64,000 nucleotides of DNA from Bryopsis sp. KO-2023 (GCA_030272585.1 BSYQ01000008.1:3162001-3226000), one strand, 5' to 3'. Numbered from the stretch's first letter, positions 36,487-49,837 are shown. Notes: generated by a model from the letters alone, not told the origin. A program made the numbers and translations.

Positions 36487-36571
36487 CCCGCCTCCCACCC
36501 CCACCCCGGCGCCCCCCCCTTTTTTTTTCTTTCCTTCCTCCATTTTCGCGATAAGCATCCTTGCCGATTCT

Positions 36572-38776
<2,205 letters not shown>

Positions 38777-38925
38777 TTATAATGATTACAGGCGGCGCGA
38801 CTTTCAATCCGGCTCCGATCGAATCCAGAAGCTCCGCTGTTGCACCTTGGACTGCATGTACGATTTGTATATCACGTGATCAACTCCAGCGAGATGAATG
38901 AGTGAATGAATGTTTGATTTACATT

Positions 38926-38952
38926 AACATAACATAACATAACATAACATAA
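38926..38952. repeat. (ACATA)n pentanucleotide microsatellite
   Basis: Five copies, about 240 bp upstream of the ubiquitin-eL40 start. Confidence 0.9.
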
Positions 38953-38973
38953 TTACACGCGAAGAAGCCACCC

Positions 38974-39028
38974 ATTGATTTACATTAGGCAAACTTGCCC
39001 AAGGAAGGCCGTTCAGAACGGGGTGATT
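38974..39028 (+). repeat. Short dispersed repeat, copy 2 (matches 18271-18322)
   Basis: Contains ATTTACATT, GGCAAACTTGCCCAA, AAGGCCGT and GGTGATTT in the same order and spacing (one or two base gaps) as copy 1. Confidence 0.75.
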
Positions 39029-39252
39029 TGGGCGTGACTCCAACGAAATCGAATGGTTTATTGTTTGGAAGGGTTGGAGAACACAACTATTGATTGATTA
39101 ATTGATCGAAGAAAACTCAGGCAGGAGCAGGATGCTCGTGGGTAGATCATGTTTGTTTGTTTCTTTCTTTGTCGTGGGTAGATAACCGATACCGAGACAG
39201 TGGTGCAACCAGTTTTTCCACTGGTTTTGAATATGTGAATCGAGTGTTGCAT

Positions 39253-39564
39253 ATGTTTTTTGTTTCGATCGTCGTCAGCGACTCGCCGTCAGACGGCGTT
39301 ATCCTGAAGGGCAAAGTCTTTCATGCAGTCATAGGGCAGGATTCAATCGAGGAGGCTCTGGACGAAATGGAGGAAGGGGGAACATTGACCCTGATATACG
39401 AGCGAGCAAGCACCCTTGAGACCGTTCTTGTCGACAAAGCAGTCACGATTGAAGGTCGAGGGAAACAAAGCCCCCTGCTGAGTTGCAGTGGCGGCGCCGC
39501 CGCCGTTTTCGACGTCTGTGATCGGAGTGCGACTGTTCGGGCTGTCAGTCATGCCAGTGAGTAA
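39253..39564 (+). CDS. Short beta-helix-like ORF upstream of serine racemase
   Basis: 104 codons from ATG 39253. A hydrophobic start (MFFVSIVVSD) is followed by DSIEEALDEMEEGGTLTLI, VDKAVTIEGRG and SPLLSC, the spacing seen at the start of parallel beta-helix (pectin-lyase-like) repeats: 'sI..Al..a..GGTI.l...Y.e...i.k.vtI.G'. It is too short for a full beta-helix. A good donor (GCCA|GTGAGT at 39557) and a good acceptor (TTTTTTCAG|TTT at 39697) would join it to the leader of the serine racemase gene. That join puts a stop just after the junction. It may be a separate gene, a remnant, or an upstream ORF in the racemase transcript. Confidence 0.4.
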   Translation: MFFVSIVVSDSPSDGVILKGKVFHAVIGQDSIEEALDEMEEGGTLTLIYERASTLETVLVDKAVTIEGRGKQSPLLSCSGGAAAVFDVCDRSATVRAVSHASE

Positions 39565-39724
39565 TTCTATTTATGTTTAGTTTATTTGAAATTCTGTCTC
39601 ACGACAGAATTACATTGTGTTCGGCGATGCACATACCCGTACTCGTTTGGGTGTTGGAAGAGACTGTGGTCGAAACTCAACGGTTTTTTTTTTTCAGTTT
39701 AAAGAGAATAAACTTGACTTCACC

Positions 39725-41809
39725 ATGAGCTCCTACGCCACCTCTTTGGAAGCAATCGAAAAAGCCAGAAAGACGATCGCCCCACATGCAGTCGTCACTC
39801 CCGTAAATCCAACATCAGGCAGTTCGACGGTGTTTTCTTTCTAAATCTGGCGACCCCACTCGTTTTTTTTTTCTTGCAGATTCTGACCAGTCCCTTCTTA
39901 GATGATCTTTCTAGTCGGCGGCTTTTCTTTAAGTGCGAAACTTTTCAAAGAGGGTACGTCGCAACTCGACACCAGTGGAAAAGCCAAACTACGGATTGAG
40001 CTCTCCAAATGCCTCATGCCAACTCAAATTGACCTCGAATGATAATCATGAAGGGGGGCATTCAAATTTCGTGGAGCCTGCAATGCTGTGTTTTCTCTTT
40101 CCGAAGAGGATGCTGCCAAAGGAGTCATAACTCACAGGTAGAAAAATTAGCTCTTCTCACTGCTCGATCTTCTTGGTCCTCAAAAAACCAGATGCATTTT
40201 CGAAACTGAACAAAAATGTTTTTTATTTTCCAGTTCTGGCAATCATGGGGGTGCTCTTGCTTTGGCTGCAAAACTTCGAAGAATTCCGGCATTTGTGATC
40301 GTCCCTAAAACCACTCCAAAATTCAAAGTCGATGCAATCAAATCTCATGGAGGTACCTTCTCTAACCCATTTGTTGACTTTCAGCTGATCGAGCAAATTT
40401 CTTGTGGTGTTTACTGATGTTTAAAAATATTCTATTTTTGTTCAAAATTGTAAAAAAAATAAAAAAATAGAAAAAAGAAAGAGTGCGGATATGACATGAG
40501 GCGATGCTGTGGGGAAAGCCGAAGACCCCCATAAATAGAAAGAAAAAATCAAACAGGGGTTTTTTTAGCTTGCGACTCTTCTTCCACTTACACATTTGAG
40601 CAGCGGACATATTGCTTGCATGTGAGAATCTAACCAAAAAAAGGAAAAAAAAAATTGGTGGGTTGTGTGTGTACTCTTCAGGACTGGTGACTTATGCGGA
40701 TCGCTCCATCGAATCTCGAACCGCAACATGCGAAAAAGTTCGGCAAGAAACGCAAGCCAATCTGATTCCCCCATACAATTTCGGGCCGGTCATGAGTGGA
40801 CAAGGCACCATTGGGCTGGAGATATTGGATCAGGTCAGAAATGCATTTCCTTTTTCTAATCAAGGCGGCCTGAAATCCTCATGCAGCCCTTGCACCACAC
40901 CACACCATGCGATCAAAAAATAATGTCAAATTGAAGTTGGTGGGTTGCTCAACCATAACCCCCGCTCCCCCAACCCCCCAGTTAATTTTTCTTTCGTGCA
41001 TTCATTAATTTTTCTTCTTTTGGGATGGATGGTTTCTTTAGATTCCCAGCGGGGTGGATGCTGTGGTGGTGCCAGTGTCTGGAGGTGGTTTGATTTCAGG
41101 AATTCTGCTTGCCATAAAATCCATCCATCCCGACATCAAAGTCATAGCAGCTGAGCCAACGGGGACGAACGATGCTGCTGATGTGGCCAAGAGCATGCAA
41201 GCAGGCAAATTGGTCGATTGTCCTTTTCCCAAAACAGCAGCCGATGGCTTAATGGGTGAGATTCCGTAAACCCTTTAATGGAACCCATCCACAATTTTGA
41301 GTTCAGGCTTCATTCTGATCGAGGGGAGTTAGAGTGCTGTGTTGTATAACATCAGGTAAACCTGGAGATTTGACCTGGCCAATCATCAGGGATCTGGTGG
41401 ATGGGGTTGTGATTGTCAGCGAGGAGGAAATTCTGCAGGCTGTTCGATTGTGCTACGAAAAACTCAAGGTGACATGCGGCCATTCTCCGTTTTGTCTTTT
41501 TCAGCCGTCTTTTTTTGATGAATTTCTGTGAAATATTAGGTAATGTACATGGACATCATGGGAATCAGCTCCGTCCCGTCGACTGGTTCAGTCAGACATC
41601 ATTTGCCTCACTGTGAAATTACTTTATTTGGAAATCAGGTTGCAGTGGAGCCAAGTGGAGCAGTGAGCCTGGCCGCGGTCCTGTCGAGAGAGTTCAAGGC
41701 GAATCCGGCCTATGCGTGTTGCTCCAGAATTTGCTTGGTGGTTTCAGGGGGAAATGTGGATTTGGAAGGAAAAGGGTTCTGGGATATGACCAAATGGCCT
41801 GCACTTTGA
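39725..41809 (+). CDS. SRR: Serine racemase / threonine dehydratase-like PLP enzyme
   Basis: Fold-type II PLP enzyme that racemises serine and/or deaminates serine/threonine. Eight exons in phase give 334 aa: 39725-39802, 39880-39953, 40054-40137, 40234-40352, 40682-40833, 41042-41255, 41356-41468, 41639-41809. Landmarks: FKCETFQRGGAFKFRGA with the Schiff-base Lys, SSGNHGGALALAAK, YADRSIESR, YNFGPVMSGQGTIGLEI, and PVSGGGLISGILLA (phosphate-binding glycine loop). Further C-terminal landmarks are DGVVIVSEEEI, AVEPSGAVSLAA and LVVSGGNVDL. There is no C-terminal ACT regulatory domain, and the length equals animal/plant serine racemase, which favours that over biosynthetic threonine deaminase. No organelle targeting sequence is evident, so it is probably cytosolic. 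Confidence 0.93.
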
Positions 41810-42657
41810 CAATGTGTGTTTGTTGTAGCATACAAGGGGATCGGAATCCGTTCACAGGCCCGACCCATGGCAACTTCACCCCATAAAGAAAATTAACAAA
41901 CTTAACAAACATACATAAATTACATTGTGGAGAAGAATCACCGTTCTCCTATAAAACTGCTCTATAGCCGCGAAAAAGATCATGAAGTCCAGAGAAGGTG
42001 AAATCTAAGCTTATAGGTTGCACGAATGACAACGTGTGTACTTTGCCAGAACAATCCTGTCGAGTGCCTCTGTGGAGACATCTGGCTACACCAAAAACGG
42101 TTTCTGAAGGATTCAGCAAACAGAGAAAGCATTCTTTAAGGGCACGATTGTTGATATCTTTCTACAGCAATTCTCTGTAACAATTGGTGAACCGTGTAAA
42201 CCGTGTTGGACCGCCCCCCCCCAAAAAATAAAAATTTGAGTGGGAAGTTAGTGCCTGCCTTCTTTCCTGGCTTGTATTTTTTTGGACTCCAATTTCGTTG
42301 TTTTTTTTTTGGGGGGGGGGGGGGAGGAGTCTATTCTACAGCATCTCACTTTTTTTTAGTTTGAGGAATGAAGAATGTTACTTACCTCGTTCAATAGAGC
42401 ATCACAAATCAAACCCCCTATCCAAAATATATATCAGAAACAATTTGCTGTAAAAACAACTGTTTGGACAATATATTCTCGATTTCCCTCTATCAACCCT
42501 CTTCCCCAAAAGAAAAAACTTGAAACCCAGGAGGAAAAAAAAACAAACAAAAACCCACAAAGAATAGACATCAACTCTGTTTTCCTTTTTTTTTTTAAGA
42601 AAAGAGACCTCGTGTGTGCGAGTATATACATATATGTATACGTGAGTGATTCCCTTC
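41810..42657. other. Intergenic region between convergent genes
   Basis: Contains C(n)A(n) near 42212-42227 and T(n)G(n) at 42301-42323. No supported exon. Confidence 0.65.
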
Positions 42658-45600
42658 TCAACTTTTTTTTAATGATAGAATCGCTTTGGCTTCTTCTGCT
42701 AATTTTTCTTTTATCATTAAAAGAAGGGCGGCTGCCAGAACACTGGCCAGCATTCGAGCGCCCATGCCCTTATAAAATCCAAAAAATCCCTCTTCACGGA
42801 AAATACAGCGTGCGGCATCGATCGTCCCTTCGTAGCGAAATTTCTCATCACCCGAATGGCCTCCAACCTACAATTCAGGAAGAAAAAAAAAATCGTGATT
42901 ACTCATCCTTTCTCAGCCTGTTTTGCTACATTCTTGAGAGTTGGTTATCGAAATCACCATACCCCCTCCCCAAAAAAATAAAAGAATAAAATAAATAAAT
43001 AACAAATATAAAAAAGACGAAATTGTTTCACGGAAATATATACATTTATATATATATATATATGTGTGTGTCAAAAAAAGATAATAGATACGAAGAAAAG
43101 ATCGGGGGGAAGAAAAGATAACAGCCTGTCCCCCTTTTTTCAAAATTATCGGAAAGATAATCCGAAAAAAAACACATAAATATACAAACCTGGAGTCGGT
43201 TTTTGATGAGGAGCAAAGGGTAGGTGACCAGAGTCGCTCCGATCTTGGCAGCAGCACTTGCTAAGAAGATTTCTGCAGCCGTTGCTGCTGTTTTCTTCGA
43301 TTGCTTTCTTTTGAGAGAGTTTTTTTGAATTCTTTTCATCAGCCACTCATAGATCGTGTATTGGACGGTGGGGTTGCTGACCATCACGAGCGCAGGAACT
43401 AGACCCTTTGATTTTTTTTTTTAATTGTTGTTATCGTTGTTGTATATAATGAGTTGTTTTTTTTTAAATCCCAGAAGGGAAGGGGTGAAAGGGGAAAAAA
43501 TGAAAAAAGAAAAAAAAAACAGCAGAAGGAAAAAAAATATCAGCATCCGAAAAACATGATATGATTGAAAAGCAAAAGAAGAAGAGAAAACAGAAAGGAA
43601 AAGAGAAGGCGATAAATTTTGGGAGAAAATTTTTTGCAAGTCATATTGGAATGGAATATTTTTTTTTTCGAAAGAAATCAAAATTAAAAAATATACAATC
43701 ACAGCCAGGCAATCAGTAATTCGAACAATCATTACAAGAGCGGCTGAACCCATATTAATTTTTTTGTACAGTGGGGCTGCATGGGGCTTTAAACCTCAAT
43801 GTATTAACTAATTTCAAAATAAAACAATCGAAACAATGCGAAATATATAAAAATATAAAAAACTAAAAAAGTTATGTTTTAAAGTTTTTATCATTTTTAA
43901 AATTTATTGCATCGAGGCATAAAGCCCCATGCAGCCCCACTGTACAAAAGAGTGATATGGGTTCTGCCGCTCTGCAGAAAATAAATCACGGATTTTTTTT
44001 TAGGAATTTTTCTTTTAAACTCATTTATTTATTTATTTTAATTTAATTTTTTTTTAAGAATCACCTTGAAAATCCATTTGGATCCTTCCGATCGGTACAG
44101 TTCTCTAACGGCTCCGAACACAGATTGTCGACCGGCACTCTTTGGCCCCGCTTGCATCCGGGTGGCCAAGATCCAAATCGGATTAGTCAGAATTACATTG
44201 ATGGATCCTGCCATCGAAGCCACTGCCAGAGAAGCTCCCACACCCAAGCTAGGCGTCGAAGGTAGAGAAATTGACGATTGAGGTTCAGGCGATTTCGAAT
44301 GCAACTTTTTGCACAAATGCGAGGAAAAAAAAAAGAAAAAGAAACGGGACAAAGGAAAGAATAGTCCATTAGATCAAGTGATCTCCCTCCCTTTTTCTGT
44401 TTGTGTGTGTGTTTTTTGTACCTCTCTCTTTTTTTTTTGTTGCTAAAGGGTTTTGTTTTGGCTAAAGGGGGGGATGGGAGAGTCTGGAAAAGTCTGGAAT
44501 TGACTGACAAGGTTAGAAAAAATGAAAAATGAGAAATGGTGGTCCAAGGGATTCGATTTTGTTCAGGCGTAAAAAAAAAAATCAAGGCACGTCTCATGGG
44601 GGGAAGCTCCATTGGAAGCTTTTTTTTTCATACTATATATCGAATTATCGATTCAATCGACACCAAAGGGGCCTGGATACGAAACAGAAAAAAAATTATA
44701 AAATGCACACCTTGGAAATTTGACCATAGAACATTTCGGACGAAATTCCAAGTGATAGATTGGGACAAGATTCTTAAAGCCAACCAAAATTTCATATTTT
44801 TGGAAGAAATTGATTTGAACTTGTTCCAAATTTAGAAATTATGAAGAGTTAAAAAATAAATAAAATCGGGGGAAGAGTGGTGGCGGTCGGGTTTGGATTT
44901 GGATTTGGGTTTTTCTTGCTTTTTTTTTTTTTGGAAAAAAAAAAATTATTCGACAGGATCAGGGACAGTGGACGAGTCGAAAAGTTGAAATTCACAGACA
45001 GTAATTTATTTATTTATTTTGTAAAAATGAATCTTGCACTGAGAATAATAATGGTCTTACCAACAATAGGTCTCGTAAAGCTGAGTAAAAGAAAAAATAG
45101 ACTCCCTGGGAAAGCGCTGCACCGATGATGGCTGGACGAATTCCATTGTAGAGACCCTTCAATCCTCGCTCATCGATAATCTTTAAAAATGAAAAAAATA
45201 AAATTTAAAATAAAGCATGAATGAGGTTGAACAGAAAGATATATATATATATCAATTGAAAAGAAAAAGAGAGACATATGACGGAAAGAAAAAGGTTACA
45301 AAACTAACAAAAAAAAACTGTTTCGGTTACAGGATAAACGGTATCAAGACAGGAAGAAAAATAATAAAAGAAGAATCACAACGAAAAAAATTGAGTAAAA
45401 CTAATTAACAAAATTTAATTGTTGAGTTTTCTTGAATTATTTCAAGTGTGAGCAAAATTAATCAAAATTAACCCCTCGACATATGTTTTAAAAAATACAA
45501 AAACATGAAAAATAACAAGTACCTGTCTAATTTCTTCCAATAAAATTTGCAACTTGGATTTGCTACCGTTATTATAATTGTTCGAGGGTCTGTCCCCAGT

Positions 45601-46143
45601 CACTGCTTGCACAGTTGAAATCTGGAAGGAAAAAAATCAAACAATTATAATGTATTTATCAGTATATATATCTACAAAAGCAAACAATTCATGCGGTGAG
45701 AAAGTCGCACATTTCACAAATAAAAATAAAAATAAATACAGACATGAATTCGATAGTTGTGTTATTCACAAGTAAAAACAAGCTGAGTGGAGCAGATGTC
45801 TGACATGCATTTTTTCCTCCCCCATATTTATATCAATATCTTTCTACAAAAAGCCGGATTTTTTCTCTCCTTATTTTCCTGCACACAAGATATAATATCC
45901 TCCAAGCAAATGCTTTTGTAACTCATAACCCTTTCACATTGGGGACAAAAATCTCTCCAGAATTGTTTTTCAAAACCTTTCAGAAAACTAAAAGGTTTTT
46001 CAGTTTTTGCTATGCTTCCAAAATTTTGCCAAATCGAGTCCATACACACGTCATGACAGACTCACTGTGTTCAGGGGATAAGTTACAACGGTCGCGATAA
46101 CCGCCCCGGCAGCGCCAGCCAATCCATCGGCAGCGGCGGACAT
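42658..46143 (-). CDS. Mitochondrial carrier family protein, peroxisomal PXN/PMP34-like
   Basis: Six-helix solute carrier, SLC25 family. Six exons, all separated by phase-0 introns, give 320 aa: 46066-46143, 45523-45621, 45061-45180, 44065-44304, 43190-43405, 42658-42867 (TGA). Each third of the protein carries a carrier signature: VVTYPLNTIST, TNPIWILATRMQ and VTYPLLLIKNRLQ. Other landmarks are GLKGLYNGIRPAIIGAALSQ, GLVPALVMVSNPTVQYTIYE and EGFFGFYKGMGARML. The NPIW and SNPTVQ segments are typical of the peroxisomal adenine-nucleotide/NAD/CoA carriers (PMP34/SLC25A17, plant PXN) rather than ADP/ATP translocase. The first signature lacks its usual basic residue (PLNTISTVQ). Peroxisomal location is inferred from family resemblance only. 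Confidence 0.9.
43737..43973. repeat. Inverted repeat with ~68-bp arms, MITE-like hairpin in a carrier intron
   Basis: Left arm 43737-43804 and right arm 43906-43973 are near-perfect reverse complements, including a 30-bp perfect core beginning TTTTGTACAGTGGGGCTGCA. They enclose about 100 bp of A/T-rich sequence. The element sits in the 43406-44064 intron of the carrier gene. No transposase or clear target-site duplication was seen. Confidence 0.85.
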
Positions 46144-46352
46144 CCTTTTTCAGATTCTTGTTTTTTTTTCTTTTGAACTCTCGGCAGAGGCGACGTCCCT
46201 TGATCGAAAAGAAGATATGCACAGAAAACGACAGAGAGCAGCAAATCGCTGCTCAGTTCGCCAGTGGAAATCGTCGCATTTCAGATTTTGATTGGTCTTG
46301 ATTCTCTCGATGAAGGTTCAAATTCCAGCAGTCAGACCCCCCTCCCCAGCAC

Positions 46353-46620
46353 CCCTCTTCTGCAAACTCGTTTTGAGCTGATGCAACCTGATCAACAGCC
46401 AGACTCCTCAAAACTTTTGGACTTTCGGACCAAGAACTGGATGTTTCTTGCAGAAGGGCTTATGGTTCCAAGATTTTTTTATGCATGTAATCATTGATTG
46501 ATTGATTGATCTGGATGTTTCTCCATCCCAGCGCGAATGCTCTGATTGCTGGGATCAACAAAGCGAATAAATGTTCTTTCATGAACCTCCTTCGAGCTAC
46601 GCTTCTCTTGGGTTCTGAAG
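46353..46620 (+). repeat. Dispersed repeat/duplicated segment, copy 2 (degenerate)
   Basis: Matches 20660-20884 in order. It has an internal insertion of about 75 bp flanked by two CTGGATGTTTCT copies and containing a short (GATT)n run. It also has deletions relative to copy 1. Reading frames are broken, so if copy 1 is coding this is a pseudogene fragment. Confidence 0.75.
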
Positions 46621-47890
46621 CAGTTGGAATCATGGCTCAAAAAAGAGAGGGACCGGTGTATTGATGGAAAAAAAGGGAAGAAAATTGATGTTTCTAATTT
46701 CTTTCAAGACCACCATCATCCCAGACCCGCACCTTGTTTTGATATCCTTACATTTATTGGAAAGCTTCATAGAGGAGAATAGTTTTAACTTTTAATGGGA
46801 AATGAACAAATCGTGAAGAGAGCCGGAGCAAATAAATGAGAAAAATAAAAATGCCATGCTGCAGTGGCAGCACAACACAACAGTCGATGGAGAAGCAAAA
46901 AAAAAAGAGAAAAAACATATATATCTATATATATGTATGTATATTTATTTTTTTCATAAAGTGAAGCGGAGGAGCCCAGGTCAGCAACTGTATAGGTTGA
47001 TTGAGCTGAAATCGATGACTAATCTGCAATCTCGTGACAGCCGCTGCTTTTCAAACAAGCAAACAAACATCCACAAATATCAAGACTTTCTCTACCCAGT
47101 TCTCCTTCCCAAATTCATCCATTTTCTGAAATGCCTCGCATCGCACATCTCCGCCACTGATAAAAAGGTTTGCAAAAGATAACGATAAAATCCACACTCC
47201 TCATTCTCAGTGATTCTGAACACAGGGAATAAAAGAATACAAAGCAGAGACAGAAGTTCCTTTTCATTTCTTCTTCATTCGAAAATCAACAAATGCAAAA
47301 ATATCTCTCTTTTGCCTCCATCAAATCCTCCCAAGTCTCCTGTCTGTAGAGGGGAAAAATCAACAAAATAGAAAACTAATTCTGCAGCACAGGATCTGTT
47401 GGCCATGAACAATGGTTGCAACAAGGAAAGATTCTCTGGTGAGCCCTTCGTTCGACGTCTTCTTTTTTTCAGCCACTGACGATAATCCTGGCATCAGCCC
47501 ACCGAAACGATCAAATCAATCCAGCAAGTTTTTAACATCCAAGACTTCAGTTAAAAAAAGTCACCCCAACATTGTGAAATATTTTTTTGGCATGAATCTG
47601 GTGGATAGATGCAGCGCTCCAGATCTCCATTCTCCGGTCCACTTCGTGCAAAATCATATGTGTGCAATTGTGAATCTCTTCTCTCCCCCACAATCCACTA
47701 TTTAATCAGAAAGGCTGGCTCGAACCTCATTCCCCCCCCACTTCCCCTGGAGCCAGCCCCACATCATCCACCATGGTGAATGCATGGAAAATGAAGGTTT
47801 CCAAACAGGTCCTTCAGTGGTTGCTTGTTAATGAATGCGTTTTCACTCAAAATAGACGTTGGTGTTGATGGCCTCGGAGGTTTCAATCAA

Positions 47891-47940
47891 AAGTCAGCAC
47901 GGACTCGAACCGTGGGTGCTCCCAGGATGAGCACTGACCT
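47891..47940 (-). other. 50-nt tRNA-like element (truncated tRNA or tRNA-derived remnant)
   Basis: On the minus strand: 7-bp acceptor-like stem AGGTCAG/CTGACTT (one G-U), a stem-loop TGCTC-ATCCTGG-GAGCA, and a textbook T arm CACGG-TTCGAGT-CCGTG containing an exact box B (GGTTCGAGTCC). One arm is missing. The middle hairpin resembles either a D arm (GCTC...GAGC) or a 5-bp/7-nt anticodon arm. It could be a decayed tRNA, a SINE head or a D-armless tRNA. Confidence 0.4.
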
Positions 47941-48189
47941 GACAGATCTTGCTGTGAAACAGATCTAACTCTCCCATCTTGAGTTTGAAATCAAAAAGGA
48001 AGAAAAAACCATTTTAGAATCTTTTTTTGGGGGGTCTTACTTGATCGTCCCCACCAACAGCGCCCACCGAAGCCCAAGTGCATCCTTTAAATCAGCCAGT
48101 CCCCTTGGAATGCTTTCCAAAAACCACTATGGATGTCACCCTCCATGATCCCAAATCAACACTCCAAATCAAATCAAATCTTCTCCTCG

Positions 48190-49085
48190 CCGGGAAGCCA
48201 CAGATGCAGGGTTATCAACCCCACCTCATTCCTTGGATCAGGATCGCAGCTCATCAGGATTTTTGCTGCCCTGTCCACCAACCAGATCATCACCTTCAGC
48301 CCCCAAGCCAGGCTCCAGGATTATGCTGCCCTGTCCATCAACCAGCTCATCGATTCTTCCTGGCCTGACCAAGGTATTTCCTGTTCTGTTCATGTCATGC
48401 ACTCCAAGACATATCGCCCCCACCTCATCCCTTGGATCAGGATAGCAGCCCATCTCTCTTCAGCCCCAAGCAAGGCTGCAGAAGCATTTTTGTTGCCCTG
48501 TCCATCAACCAGCTCATCGACCCTTCCTGGCCTGACCAAGGATTTTTCCTCTCCTGCTCATGTCATGCACATCAAGACACCACAGGTTCGGAGTTATCAC
48601 CCCCACCTCAGCCCTTCGGTCAGGATTGCAGCTCATTTCCCTTCAGCACCCAAGCCAGGCTGCAGGAGGATTTTGCTGCCCTGTCCATCAACCAGCTCAA
48701 CAACTCTTCCTTCCCTGACCAAGGCTTCTTCCTGTTCTGTTCATGTCATGCACTCCAAGACATATCACCCCCACCTCAGCCCTTTGATCAGGATTGCAGC
48801 TCATCTCCCTTCAGCCCCAAGCAAGGCTGCAGGAGGATTTTTTACTACCATACCATTGTTATTGATCTGGCCATCGGTTCCCTTTTGAAAAACCACCTCC
48901 TGGAAATCTGTAAACACTCCATTCCTTCTTCATGTTCAGTTTCTTCTTTTCCTTCCCTTTTTCTTGTTTTTTTTTTTCCAACTTTTTTTTTTCTCTTCCT
49001 TACCTTTTTTCACCAGCCAGCTGCTACTCATCGACTCTTTCTGGTCTGATCAAGACTTTTTCCTCTCCTGTTCATGTCACCCAAT
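48190..49085. repeat. Degenerate tandem array, about four to five units of 170-200 bp
   Basis: The block CCACCTCA...GGATCAGGAT recurs at 48221, 48419, 48603 and 48771. Each is followed by GCTGCCCTGTCCATCAACCA, CTTCCTGGCCTGACCAAGG and TGTTCATGTCATGCA or close variants. A fifth, partial unit (49005-49085) overlaps the 3' end of the coiled-coil ORF on the minus strand. Confidence 0.85.
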
Positions 49086-49837
49086 TCTGCCCTCATCTCT
49101 TTCAGGTCTCCCTCCCAGTTGCTCAGCTTCTGACCGATCTTTGCATTGTTGATGATCTCCACAACCCTCATGGCCTCCACAAGCTTCTTCTTCGCGCCCT
49201 TCAGGTCCCCCTCAGTCACTCCCAATGCCTTCTGCACATTCTCCAGTTCTGCTTTTGTATCCTCCAACTCCTCGCCAACCTTGCCAAGTTTTACTGTAGC
49301 CTCAACCAGCTGCTCACCTTTTTTCTTCAAAGCAAACCTGGCTGCCCCGATTTTTTTCTGAAGCTTTGGAAAGACATTTTTTTCCTGGTCGTTGATTGTT
49401 TTTTTCTGGTCGTCCATTGTTTTTTTCTGGTCGTCGATTGTTTTTTTCAGGTCGTTTTTTTCTTTCTTGCAGTCCTCGTTTCGCTTTTTTTCTTTCCTCA
49501 AGTCTTCTTCCAGCCCTTTATTTTTTTTCTTCAGCATCGAAATCTGTTTTTTAAGCTCGGAGACTTCCGACTCCTTTTTCGTCGCCCCCAAAGTCGCGTA
49601 GTAAGAAATATGCACGAAAAAAACGAGAAGAAGAAACAAAAAGTAAAAAACCCAAAAAACGCCGGCATCCGTAAGGATAGTAAAAACAGTTTTTTCAAAG
49701 TTCGTACCGGCCAAGCTCCCGAAAGGTTTTTGAAACACGCCTCCCAAAGGTGTTCTCGCAAAGGTGTCCGTAAATGTGATGAGAATGTTCGCCATTATCG
49801 CCAGGATATTCGCCATTGCCACGTAAATGCTCGCCAT
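49028..49837 (-). CDS. Membrane-anchored coiled-coil protein, unrecognised
   Basis: 269 codons from ATG 49837 (MASIYVAMANILAIMANILI) to a stop at 49028, no intron seen. Two hydrophobic segments lie near the N-terminus: residues 1-20 and VFWVFYFLFLLLVFFVHISYY. A long, highly charged coiled coil follows (KKKNKGLEEDLRKEKK; three DDQKKT/NDQEKN heptad-like repeats; KLGKVGEELEDTKAELENV). No family recognised; the layout suits a membrane tether or structural protein. The frame stays open upstream of the ATG to 49936 because the 5' region is made of TTGGCGAA-type repeats. The last codons (GDMNRRGKSLDQTRKSR) derive from the same sequence as the tandem array downstream. Confidence 0.55.
   Translation of the reverse strand: MASIYVAMANILAIMANILITFTDTFARTPLGGVFQKPFGSLAGTNFEKTVFTILTDAGVFWVFYFLFLLLVFFVHISYYATLGATKKESEVSELKKQISMLKKKNKGLEEDLRKEKKRNEDCKKEKNDLKKTIDDQKKTMDDQKKTINDQEKNVFPKLQKKIGAARFALKKKGEQLVEATVKLGKVGEELEDTKAELENVQKALGVTEGDLKGAKKKLVEAMRVVEIINNAKIGQKLSNWEGDLKEMRAELGDMNRRGKSLDQTRKSR

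Larger units (their letters stand above)
46144..49027. other. Repeat-rich region without a supported protein-coding gene
   Basis: Holds copy 2 of the duplicated segment (46353-46620), a possible tRNA-like element (47891-47940) and the degenerate tandem array (from about 48190). ORFs around 47412-47705 are unsupported. Confidence 0.5.

Noticed and set aside
48133-48888. 251-codon plus-strand ORF with repeated segments
   Set aside because: It follows the tandem array, other plus-strand frames are also open, and no start context, splice structure or domain supports it.
48190-49085. CRISPR-like array
   Set aside because: Units are long and degenerate with no distinct spacers, and the genome is eukaryotic.
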